DNA of 5,102 bases from Deferribacteres bacterium (GTDB lineage Bacteria > Nitrospirota > Thermodesulfovibrionia > UBA6902). Every line of letters begins with the position of its first letter. The first letter of the stretch is position 1. Below the pieces are notes generated by a model. It ran no database searches, had not been told where the DNA came from, and saw nothing but the letters and a program-made list of their open reading frames with translations. A program made the position numbers and the translations under genes. The DNA is taken from the NCBI GenBank assembly GCA_030598625.1, contig JAUVPO010000155.1, forward strand, positions 1-5,102, in the 5' to 3' direction. This document shows positions 1-5,102 of this stretch, piece by piece.

Positions 1-603
1 GCATACTTAAGCGCCGAAAGGGGATGGGGGATTTTAAATATCTTAAATATATCCGGTTTACCGGCTGGCATTATGGCGATTGCATTCCTTGATTTAATTA
101 TCTACGCGCAACATATGGCATTCCATTCAGTCAAACCCTTATGGAGGCTTCACATGATGCATCATGTTGACCTCGACATAGATGTAACCACAGGCGCGAG
201 GTTTCATCCGGTCGAGATAATTATTTCAATGGGGATCAAGATGGCGTCGGTTGCTTTACTCGGGGCTTCGCCGTGGGCTGTCCTTGTATTTGAAGCGCTG
301 CTTAATGCCACATCAATGTTCAACCATGCCAACGCTTATTTACCTTCCGGGATAGATCGTTTAGTCAGATTGTTCCTGGTTACACCGGACATGCACCGTG
401 TGCATCATTCGGTAATAATCAGGGAAACAAACAGTAATTACGGCTTTAACCTGCCATGGTGGGACCGCATTTTCAAAACTTACCGGGCCCAGCCGGTAAA
501 GGGGCATACTGACATGAATATTGGTCTTGCAAACTTCAGGGACCCGAAGAAACTAACCTTGCCGTGGATGCTGGCCATTCCCTTCCTTGGAAAAGGCAGA
601 TAG
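1..603 (+). CDS. Sterol desaturase / fatty acid hydroxylase family protein (5' end outside window)
   Basis: The frame is open from the first base to a TAG stop at 601-603, giving 200 visible residues, so the gene starts upstream. The ATG at 73 is internal: homology-like sequence runs through it and no SD precedes it. The histidine boxes of this di-iron membrane oxygenase superfamily are visible: HMAFH (visible residues 38-42, after a DLIIY stretch), HMMHH (51-55) and HRVHH (132-136). The family-typical DVTTGARFHPVE (61-72) and TNSNYGFNLPWWDRIF (143-158) are also present. A hydrophobic stretch at about 73-101 fits a membrane segment between the second and third boxes. Known members hydroxylate or desaturate sterols, carotenoids, fatty acids or alkylglycerols using O2. 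The substrate here cannot be told from sequence. The gene converges on the minus-strand unit with only 8 bp between stops, leaving no room for a separate terminator. Confidence 0.9.
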   Translation, partial: AYLSAERGWGILNILNISGLPAGIMAIAFLDLIIYAQHMAFHSVKPLWRLHMMHHVDLDIDVTTGARFHPVEIIISMGIKMASVALLGASPWAVLVFEALLNATSMFNHANAYLPSGIDRLVRLFLVTPDMHRVHHSVIIRETNSNYGFNLPWWDRIFKTYRAQPVKGHTDMNIGLANFRDPKKLTLPWMLAIPFLGKGR

Positions 604-611
604 TTGCCGGA

Positions 612-1022
612 TCAGTGTCCACCCGAGCCTAATATACCTGATGCCGCAACAGTAAGGACAATGACTTCAACTATCGCGAGCACTACATATGCGGTATCTT
701 TTTTGCGTATTAATCCGGGCAGGATGGCCAGATAACAGATAATTGTCAATAAAGAAAGGAACGCGATTGGAAGAAAGGTAAGCATGTCGCCGTAACCGAG
801 GTTTCCAAGCCATGCCCATCCAGCGTGTATGCCGGTTTTCGCAAGATATTCACTCACCGGCATGACCCAGTAATTCTGCACATCACCCAGGGGGAGTTTG
901 GTTGGCAGGATGCCTGTGGCGTAAATTATAAATGTAACAACGAGGCCGAGAAGGCCGATTAACATCCCCTTGTTTAATATATCCGCATACAAAATCTGTT
1001 CTTCTGTTGCCTGTGGAGCCAT
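612..1022 (-). CDS. Small three-helix membrane protein, putative partner of the TauE/SafE transporter (DUF1634-like layout)
   Basis: This 136-residue protein has three predicted membrane segments, at about residues 20-39, 80-104 and 109-131. Between the first and second lies a less hydrophobic, tryptophan-containing segment (about 40-79), and a basic RKKD turn (106-109) separates the last two. The start at 1022 is supported by a strong AGGAGG (1028-1033) five bases upstream. The gene lies 67 bp downstream of the tauE-like gene on the same strand, so co-transcription is likely. Its size, helix layout and position next to a TauE/SafE gene resemble DUF1634 proteins, which are often found beside such exporters. 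I recognise this by layout rather than by a decisive motif. No catalytic residues are apparent; an accessory or regulatory membrane role is inference from the neighbour only. The gene is complete, and its TGA stop is at 612-614. Confidence 0.85.
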   Translation of the reverse strand: MAPQATEEQILYADILNKGMLIGLLGLVVTFIIYATGILPTKLPLGDVQNYWVMPVSEYLAKTGIHAGWAWLGNLGYGDMLTFLPIAFLSLLTIICYLAILPGLIRKKDTAYVVLAIVEVIVLTVAASGILGSGGH

Positions 1023-1027
1023 TTATT

Positions 1028-1033
1028 CCTCCT
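1028..1033 (-). promoter_or_regulatory. Shine-Dalgarno site of the small membrane protein gene
   Basis: On the minus strand this reads AGGAGG, five bases before the ATG at 1022-1020. It is a near-ideal SD and fixes the start. It contrasts with the weak or absent SDs of the plus-strand genes. Confidence 0.85.
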
Positions 1034-1051
1034 GTATAATTAATTTCTTGT

Positions 1052-1080
1052 TTTTAAAAGGGCATGTTGCCATACGCCCC
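1052..1080 (-). terminator. Hairpin with GCAA loop and short U-run between the tauE-like gene and the small membrane protein gene
   Basis: Read on the minus strand from 1079, the sequence is GGGC-gt-ATG-GCAA-CAT-GCCC followed by TTTT. This gives seven base pairs with a two-base bulge, closed by a GNRA-type tetraloop. The U-run is only four long and is followed by A residues, so termination would be partial at best. It lies in the 67-bp gap of an otherwise co-directional pair. It could be an attenuating terminator that lowers expression of the downstream gene, or a processing or 3'-stability element for the tauE mRNA. An alternative pairing without the bulge uses a U-G wobble and one C-C mismatch. 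Confidence 0.4.
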
Positions 1081-1089
1081 TGTAAAATA

Positions 1090-2058
1090 TTATCCAATGC
1101 CTAATCCTTTTAAAAGCGCCTTAAGACCCGCGACGCCGAGGACTACTATTACCAGAATCCTGATTATCGCGGGTTTGGTTACGGCAAGAACCTTAACACC
1201 GACAAATGAACCGAGCATGATCCCGATTACCGAAGGCACTACCATTAACGGCAATACCGCACCGTTGTTTAAATAAATCCATGCGGCCGACGTGTCTGTT
1301 ATGGAAAGAAGAAACTTGCTTGTCGCCACTGATATCTTTATCGGGGCCCCGAGCAGTAAATTCAATACCGGCACATTCGCCCATCCTGCCCCAAGCCCGA
1401 ACATACCCGCCATTACTCCAATGATAACAAACAATCCAAGCGCGTAGGGAGTTCTGTGAATCTGCCAGCTGACGTCCTTATTTATTGTAGGCTCATGATA
1501 TACGCCCATAATTCTCAGGGACTGAGACAACGCATCCGGTTTCGGGACAACTGGAAATTCGGATTTCTTTGCCATCAACATGATTACGACAATACCGAGG
1601 ATAGTTGCCCCGAGCATGGTCTGTATTATGTTGGTTGGAAGCGCAAGTCCTATCATCGCGCCGACTATTGCGCACGTAGATGCGATTAACGCCATTGGAA
1701 CGGCCAACCGCAGGTCTGCCATACCCTTTCGAAGCAGTCCGGGCCCTGCGGCAAGTGCGCCGGCAAGGGCTACTATCAGTCCTGCTCCCCTTACAAAATC
1801 AAGGTGGAAGGGTAAAAATCCACTCACAATCGGCACATACAGTACGCCTCCGCCGACACCCGCAAGAACGGCAAATACACCGAGGACCAATGAAAGAACG
1901 AAAAGTATAAGGGGCCAGAACCACCAGGCATGTTGTGAAGTTGTCTCTAATGTATCAGGAGGGTGGGCCGCGTAAACATCAGCGAATCCGAAAACCAGGA
2001 TGGAAAGGAATATTATGGGCAATAAAAATTTTGAAACTTTTAAAATCTTTGTCAACAT
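1090..2058 (-). CDS. TauE/SafE family transporter (putative sulfite/organosulfur exporter)
   Basis: This 322-residue polytopic membrane protein has the duplicated signature of the TauE/SafE family. The first repeat has GVFAVLAGVGGGVLYVPIV (about 60-78) and the second has AGMFGLGAGWANVPVLNLL (about 217-235). Each is a glycine-rich helix ending in a VP motif. Between the halves lies a charged, probably cytoplasmic loop (about 163-203). The N-terminus (basic MLTKILKVSK, hydrophobic 11-25, then VYA-A at 28-31) looks like a cleavable signal peptide, giving a periplasmic stretch before the first helix. Some family members export sulfite, sulfoacetate or related anions; others have been proposed to move other small anions or metals, so the substrate is open. 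The start is supported by GGAAGG seven bases upstream. The gene appears complete and heads a two-gene unit with the small membrane protein. Confidence 0.92.
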   Translation of the reverse strand: MLTKILKVSKFLLPIIFLSILVFGFADVYAAHPPDTLETTSQHAWWFWPLILFVLSLVLGVFAVLAGVGGGVLYVPIVSGFLPFHLDFVRGAGLIVALAGALAAGPGLLRKGMADLRLAVPMALIASTCAIVGAMIGLALPTNIIQTMLGATILGIVVIMLMAKKSEFPVVPKPDALSQSLRIMGVYHEPTINKDVSWQIHRTPYALGLFVIIGVMAGMFGLGAGWANVPVLNLLLGAPIKISVATSKFLLSITDTSAAWIYLNNGAVLPLMVVPSVIGIMLGSFVGVKVLAVTKPAIIRILVIVVLGVAGLKALLKGLGIG

Positions 2059-2065
2059 TATTTAT

Positions 2066-2071
2066 CCTTCC
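2066..2071 (-). promoter_or_regulatory. Shine-Dalgarno site of the TauE/SafE gene
   Basis: On the minus strand this reads GGAAGG, extended to AAGGAAGG by 2072-2073. It sits seven bases before the ATG at 2058-2056. The spacing and purine run support this start over internal candidates. Confidence 0.75.
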
Positions 2072-2190
2072 TTTTTTAAATCTTTTATATGTATTATTTT
2101 CAAAGCTATTGATTAAAATAGAATTGCTTCAATTTGAAACATGACTGTTTTATTTTGTAATGGTGTTTATTTTAATTAACCGAAAGCATA

Positions 2191-2227
2191 AAAATCAATA
2201 AATATCTTATACTTATAGGTTGATTTT
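2191..2227. repeat. Inverted repeat AAAATCAA / TTGATTTT flanking a -10-like element
   Basis: The arms at 2191-2198 and 2220-2227 are perfect 8-bp inverted copies separated by 21 bp. The spacer contains TATACT (2208-2213), a plausible -10 box for the plus strand. The arrangement could be a repressor operator spanning a promoter. In such AT-rich DNA, 8-bp matches also arise by chance. Confidence 0.3.
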
Positions 2228-2264
2228 ATATGGGTATAAATTACATTGATGGGTTGTAAATAAG

Positions 2265-2283
2265 TTTATTTTGTTAAAATAAA
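2265..2283 (+). repeat. Perfect 8-bp inverted repeat ending two bases before the surE start
   Basis: TTTATTTT (2265-2272), loop GTT (2273-2275) and AAAATAAA (2276-2283) form a perfect stem made only of A-T pairs, directly against the ATG at 2286. As RNA it would be weak. As DNA it overlaps a -10-like TAAAAT (2275-2280). It occupies the place where an SD would be expected, and none is present. Confidence 0.4.
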
Positions 2284-2285
2284 AA

Positions 2286-3053
2286 ATGCCCGCTATTTTA
2301 GTCACAAATGATGATGGAATATCTTCACCTGGAATTAAGGCCCTTGCGAGGACGCTTAAGACCGTTGGTGATGTTTATGTGGTCGCGCCTGAAACCGAGC
2401 AAAGCGCGGTAGCGCACGCGCTTACACTTCACAGGCCTTTGAAGTTTGAAAGAACGGCTAAAAATACTTATTACATAAACGGCACCCCCACTGACTGCGT
2501 TATTATCGGTGTCAATAAATTGCTTCCTCGAAAGCCTGACATAATTGTCTCCGGCATAAATATCGGCGCCAATCTCGGCGATAATATAACTTATTCAGGC
2601 ACGGTTGCCGCTGCAATTGAGGGGACACTTCTTGGTATACCATCGATTGCCGTATCATTAGCAATAGAGGGTCAGAACAGCAACGGCTCTCGCAAGAGTG
2701 TGTCAAAATTTCAGGGCCCGGCAGACTTTGTTAAAGAACTTGCGTTAAAGGTCCTCGATAAAGGATTGCCCGCTGATACTCTCCTCAATGTTAATGTGCC
2801 TGACGGAAAAAAAATTAATGGAGTCACAATAACCAGGCAGGGCAAGCTGGTTTACGATAACTCCATTCAGGAACTCGTGGACCCTCGAGGGAGAGAATAT
2901 TACTGGATAGGCGGTGGTATACCGCAATGGGAATCTGGCGGAAACACGGATTTTGAGGCGGTTAAAAACGGTTATATTTCCATAACGCCCGTCCACCTCG
3001 ACCTGACAAATTATCCGGCACTGGAATATTTGAAAGATAACTGGAAGATATAA
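2286..3053 (+). CDS. surE: 5'-nucleotidase / survival protein SurE
   Basis: This complete 255-residue protein matches the usual SurE length of about 250. SurE is a cytoplasmic, metal-dependent phosphatase that removes phosphate from nucleoside 5'- (and often 3'-) monophosphates. The N-terminus MPAILVTNDDGISSPG carries the hallmark NDDG, with D9 and D10 as metal ligands. S40 in EQSAVAHALT and N92 in SGINIGANLGDN complete the expected metal site, followed by YSGTVAAAIEG (103-113). These motifs at their expected distances from the N-terminus make the ATG at 2286 the likely start, yet no SD lies within 15 bases upstream. The mRNA may be leaderless or initiate in an SD-independent way. The gene heads a co-directional cluster with the flavoprotein 49 bp downstream and then pcm. 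SurE and Pcm are frequent neighbours in bacteria and are tied to stress survival. Confidence 0.97.
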   Translation: MPAILVTNDDGISSPGIKALARTLKTVGDVYVVAPETEQSAVAHALTLHRPLKFERTAKNTYYINGTPTDCVIIGVNKLLPRKPDIIVSGINIGANLGDNITYSGTVAAAIEGTLLGIPSIAVSLAIEGQNSNGSRKSVSKFQGPADFVKELALKVLDKGLPADTLLNVNVPDGKKINGVTITRQGKLVYDNSIQELVDPRGREYYWIGGGIPQWESGGNTDFEAVKNGYISITPVHLDLTNYPALEYLKDNWKI

Positions 3054-3065
3054 AAAACAGGATTT

Positions 3066-3071
3066 AAGGGG
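3066..3071 (+). promoter_or_regulatory. Distant Shine-Dalgarno-like AAGGGG before the flavoprotein gene
   Basis: AAGGGG ends 31 bases before the ATG at 3103, too far for normal use. The inverted repeat 3076-3094 lies between them. If it folds, the unpaired spacing falls to about 12 bases, or about 8 if two G-U pairs extend the stem. That is within the working range. No better SD is found closer to the start. Confidence 0.4.
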
Positions 3072-3075
3072 CTGG

Positions 3076-3094
3076 TGGTTCATGTGATGAACCA
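3076..3094 (+). repeat. Perfect 8-bp hairpin between an SD-like site and the start of the flavoprotein gene
   Basis: TGGTTCAT (3076-3083), loop GTG (3084-3086) and ATGAACCA (3087-3094) form a perfect stem with mixed base composition. G-U pairs at 3075/3095 and 3074/3096 may extend it to 10 bp. It has no U-run, so it is not a terminator. It sits in the 49-bp gap after surE, eight bases before the next ATG, and is a candidate translational control or ribosome-positioning element. Confidence 0.6.
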
Positions 3095-3102
3095 TTGATA
3101 TT

Positions 3103-4494
3103 ATGAAACACTATGATGTAATCATTGTCGGCGCAGGGCCTGCGGGCATTTTTGCCGCGCTTGAGATCGTGTCTTCAAAAAAAAGCCTCAAAGTGCTCAT
3201 CATTGAAAAGGGCAAAGATATAGAAGAAAGGATTTGCCCATCTGTAATTGAAAAAGTCGCCTGTAAGTCGTGTCATGACTGTTATCTTTTATGCGGATGG
3301 GGAGGAGCGGGGGCCTTTAGTGACGGAAAACTTACTCTTTCAAAGGAAGTCGGCGGCAACCTGTCGCGTTATGTAAGTGAAGCCAGGTTACAGGAACTTA
3401 TAAATTATACTGACGGAATATACGTTAAATACGGCGCTCCAACCGGTGTATATGGCGATAATATAAACAGGGTCAATGCCATTAAAGAGATCGCGGAAAA
3501 AAACGGGATGACACTTATTCCTTCCAAAATAAGACATATTGGAACGGACCGGTGTCCGGAGCTCCTGAAAAAAATAAAGGCAAGACTTAATTCCAAAGTT
3601 GATATAGTATTTTCAAAAAATGTTAACAAGATTATCGTTAAAAATGGAGAGGCAGCGGGTATCGTAACGGAAAACGGAAAAAATATTTATGCCGATTTTT
3701 TGATTGTGGCGCCCGGAAGGGAAGGCGCTCTCTGGCTTGAAAAGCAGGCAAAGACCACGGGTCTTTCATTATTGAAAAATCCGGTGGATATTGGGGTGAG
3801 AATAGAATTGCCTTCTTCTGTGCTTGAGCCTCTGACAAAGGTTGTTTATGAACCGAAGCTGGTCTTTTATTCAAAGAAATTTAATGACAGGATAAGAACT
3901 TTTTGCGTGAATCCATATGGAGAGGTGGTAAAGGAATATGCGAAAGGCGTATGGACCGTCAACGGGCACAGTTACTCTGAGAGGAAAACTGAAAACACGA
4001 ACTTTGCCATTTTAGTAAGCACATATTTCACGGAACCTTTTGATGCGCCCCATTTATACGGAAGGTATATTGCGAGGCTCGCAAACCTTTTGGGAAAGGG
4101 GGTCATCTTGCAAAAACTCGGCGATCTTCAGGCCGGCCGGAGGTCCAATCCGGAAAGGATCAGAAGGGGACATGTCAGACCTACGCTTCTTGATGCTGTT
4201 CCGGGTGATCTCAGCTTTGCGCTACCGTACCGTTATATCTCGGACATTCTTGAGATGATTAAGGCAATGGACAGGATTGCTCCGGGAGTTAACAGCCCGG
4301 ACACGCTCCTTTACGGTGTTGAAGTCAAGTTTTACTCGAGACAGCTTAAGCTTAACAACAACCTTGAAACGGAAGTCAGGAATCTCTTTGCAGTAGGTGA
4401 CGGAGCAGGTGTAAGCAGGGGACTCATCCAGGCTTCGGCTTCAGGGATAATTGCTGCAAGAGAGATTTTGAAAAGATTGGGCAAGGGGCAATAG
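3103..4494 (+). CDS. FAD-dependent dehydrogenase/oxidoreductase (COG2509-like) with N-terminal cysteine cluster
   Basis: This complete 463-residue soluble flavoprotein opens with a Rossmann dinucleotide-binding site: VIIVGAGPAG (6-15), with acidic E36 closing the beta-alpha-beta unit in LIIEKG. Five cysteines follow at residues 45, 54, 57, 60 and 64, leading directly into GWGGAGAFSDGKL (65-77), the signature I associate with the uncharacterised COG2509 dehydrogenases. A further FAD-contact segment is FLIVAPGREG (199-208). Near the C-terminus, LFAVGDGAGVSRG (428-440) is the second FAD-binding motif, as in other GR2-type flavoproteins. The substrate and electron partner are unknown for the family; some annotations compare it with geranylgeranyl reductases. 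The start is firm: an in-frame TGA at 3088-3090 leaves no earlier ATG, GTG or TTG, and the Rossmann motif begins at residue 4. No SD lies at normal distance. It sits between surE and pcm, with 27 bp to the latter, so it probably belongs to one operon. Confidence 0.92.
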   Translation: MKHYDVIIVGAGPAGIFAALEIVSSKKSLKVLIIEKGKDIEERICPSVIEKVACKSCHDCYLLCGWGGAGAFSDGKLTLSKEVGGNLSRYVSEARLQELINYTDGIYVKYGAPTGVYGDNINRVNAIKEIAEKNGMTLIPSKIRHIGTDRCPELLKKIKARLNSKVDIVFSKNVNKIIVKNGEAAGIVTENGKNIYADFLIVAPGREGALWLEKQAKTTGLSLLKNPVDIGVRIELPSSVLEPLTKVVYEPKLVFYSKKFNDRIRTFCVNPYGEVVKEYAKGVWTVNGHSYSERKTENTNFAILVSTYFTEPFDAPHLYGRYIARLANLLGKGVILQKLGDLQAGRRSNPERIRRGHVRPTLLDAVPGDLSFALPYRYISDILEMIKAMDRIAPGVNSPDTLLYGVEVKFYSRQLKLNNNLETEVRNLFAVGDGAGVSRGLIQASASGIIAAREILKRLGKGQ

Positions 4495-4521
4495 GGCGCG
4501 GGGCTATTTTCGGGTTAAGTG

Positions 4522-5102
4522 ATGTCATATGAAATAGAACGGCATAATATGGTTGAGGACCAGTTAAGGACCCGGGGGATTAGGGATGAAAGGGTCCTTG
4601 CTGCGATGGGTAAGGTGCAGCGACATTTGTTTGTTAGTGAAAATCTTCAGGACAGGGCATATGATGATAGCGCCCTTCCAATCGGTGAGGGACAGACGAT
4701 ATCCCAGCCGTACATGGTCGCATTGATGGCGGAGCTGCTTGAATTAAAAGGGCATGAGAAAGTGCTCGAGATCGGTACCGGTTCAGGGTACCAGGCGGCA
4801 GTGCTGTCATTGCTTGCCTCAGAGGTCTTTTCTGTGGAAAGGGTAGAATTACTTGCTTTAAGGGCGAGGAGATTGATGGAAAAGCTTGAATATGCAAATG
4901 TGCGCATAATTGTTTCTGACGGGACCGCTGGTTTGCCGCAGGAGTCGCCGTTTGACGGCATTATAGTTGCTGCCGGCGCCCCGGAAATTCCACAGCAGTA
5001 TATAGACCAGTTGGAAGACAATGGAAGACTTGTGATTCCGGTCGGCAGCAGGTATTCGCAGATACTTTATAATATCAGGAAGACTGTTGAAGGGATAAAA
5101 AC
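4522..5102 (+). CDS. pcm: Protein-L-isoaspartate O-methyltransferase (3' end outside window)
   Basis: The frame from the ATG at 4522 stays open to the window edge, giving 193 residues. The family is usually about 205-220 long, so only a short C-terminal piece is missing. The enzyme uses S-adenosylmethionine to methylate abnormal L-isoaspartyl residues in aged proteins, starting their repair. Visible motifs are GEGQTISQPYMVALM (55-69), which contains the conserved active-site serine (S61); the SAM-binding VLEIGTGSGYQAAVL (81-95); the acidic VFSVE (102-106); SPFDGIIVAAGAPEIP (142-157); and NGRLVIPVG (167-175). The start fits the family N-terminus (MVEDQLRTRGI at 10-20). Upstream there is only a weak GGGT (4512-4515). 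It follows the flavoprotein gene by 27 bp with no terminator between, consistent with a surE-flavoprotein-pcm operon. Confidence 0.96.
   Translation, partial: MSYEIERHNMVEDQLRTRGIRDERVLAAMGKVQRHLFVSENLQDRAYDDSALPIGEGQTISQPYMVALMAELLELKGHEKVLEIGTGSGYQAAVLSLLASEVFSVERVELLALRARRLMEKLEYANVRIIVSDGTAGLPQESPFDGIIVAAGAPEIPQQYIDQLEDNGRLVIPVGSRYSQILYNIRKTVEGIK

Larger units (their letters stand above)
2059..2285. promoter_or_regulatory. AT-rich divergent intergenic region between the tauE-like gene and surE
   Basis: These 227 bp separate two divergently read units, so they should hold both promoters. The region is strongly AT-rich. I see no textbook TTGACA/TATAAT pair. Candidate plus-strand -10 hexamers are TATACT (2208-2213), TATAAA (2235-2240) and TAAAAT (2275-2280, with a weak TTGTAA 15 bp upstream at 2254-2259). 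On the minus strand only AT-rich -10-like runs near 2085-2095 are seen, without a convincing -35. Several short inverted repeats occur and are listed separately. The only short reading frames are under 15 codons without an SD, so no extra gene is called. Confidence 0.55.

Noticed and set aside
73..75. ATG at 73 as the start of the sterol desaturase-like gene
   Set aside because: The frame is open back to base 1 with hydrophobic, family-like sequence. No SD precedes this ATG, and starting there would remove residues leading into the first histidine box.
1580..1975. 131-codon plus-strand frame inside the TauE-like gene
   Set aside because: It is fully antisense to a clear membrane transporter gene, its translation is proline- and threonine-rich low-quality sequence, and no SD precedes it.
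2230..2259. Nine-codon frame (MGINYIDGL) before surE as a leader peptide
   Set aside because: There is no SD, no regulatory codon run, and a 26-bp gap to surE. It is expected by chance in this region.
2145..2272. Recurring GTTT(T)ATTTT at 2147, 2165 and 2264 as a direct-repeat array
   Set aside because: The copies are short, T-rich and irregularly spaced in very AT-rich DNA. There is no reason to prefer a repeat array over chance.
2745..3095. 116-codon minus-strand frame over the 3' part of surE
   Set aside because: It is antisense to well-conserved surE motifs, lacks a convincing SD and shows no recognisable domain. Part of its start region is only the 3076-3094 inverted repeat.
4486..4512. 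AATAG/CTATT inverted repeat after the flavoprotein stop as a terminator
   Set aside because: It has only five A-T-rich pairs around a 9-nt G-rich loop, and the following sequence has no sustained U-run. It also lies within a probable operon.
4634..5021. Two overlapping minus-strand frames of 87 and 124 codons at the right end
   Set aside because: Both are antisense to pcm, whose SAM-binding and active-site motifs are clear. The real gene on the plus strand simply has no stop inside the window.

Overview
The window looks like chromosomal DNA of a Gram-negative-type bacterium with moderate GC genes and markedly AT-rich intergenic DNA. The gene set (a large TauE/SafE exporter with a small membrane-protein partner, then surE, a COG2509-type flavoprotein and pcm) would suit an anaerobic or sulfur-cycling lineage such as Nitrospirota or Desulfobacterota. 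That placement is inference from gene content only; there is no rRNA or other taxonomic marker.

Layout. Positions 1-603 (+) hold the 3' end of a sterol desaturase/fatty acid hydroxylase superfamily gene with its histidine boxes. It converges, with an 8-bp gap, on a two-gene minus-strand unit. That unit is read from 2058 down to 612: a TauE/SafE-family transporter (1090-2058), then a small three-helix membrane protein (612-1022). Both genes have strong, well-spaced Shine-Dalgarno (SD) sequences. The 67-bp gap between them carries a hairpin with a GCAA loop and a short U-run.

Positions 2059-2285 form an AT-rich divergent intergenic region. From it a plus-strand cluster departs: surE (2286-3053), a 463-residue FAD-dependent dehydrogenase with an N-terminal cysteine cluster (3103-4494), and pcm (4522 to the window edge). 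The pcm gene is open at its 3' end. SurE (nucleotide phosphatase) and Pcm (isoaspartyl protein repair) are neighbours in many bacteria and are linked to survival and stationary-phase stress. The flavoprotein between them has no assigned substrate.

The most unusual signal is in translation initiation of the plus-strand cluster. None of its three genes has a good SD at normal spacing. The first two are each preceded by a perfect 8-bp inverted repeat with a 3-nt loop just upstream of the ATG. Before the flavoprotein gene, that hairpin sits exactly between a purine-rich SD-like AAGGGG and the start codon. I see no mobile element, CRISPR array, RNA gene or clearly new multigene system.
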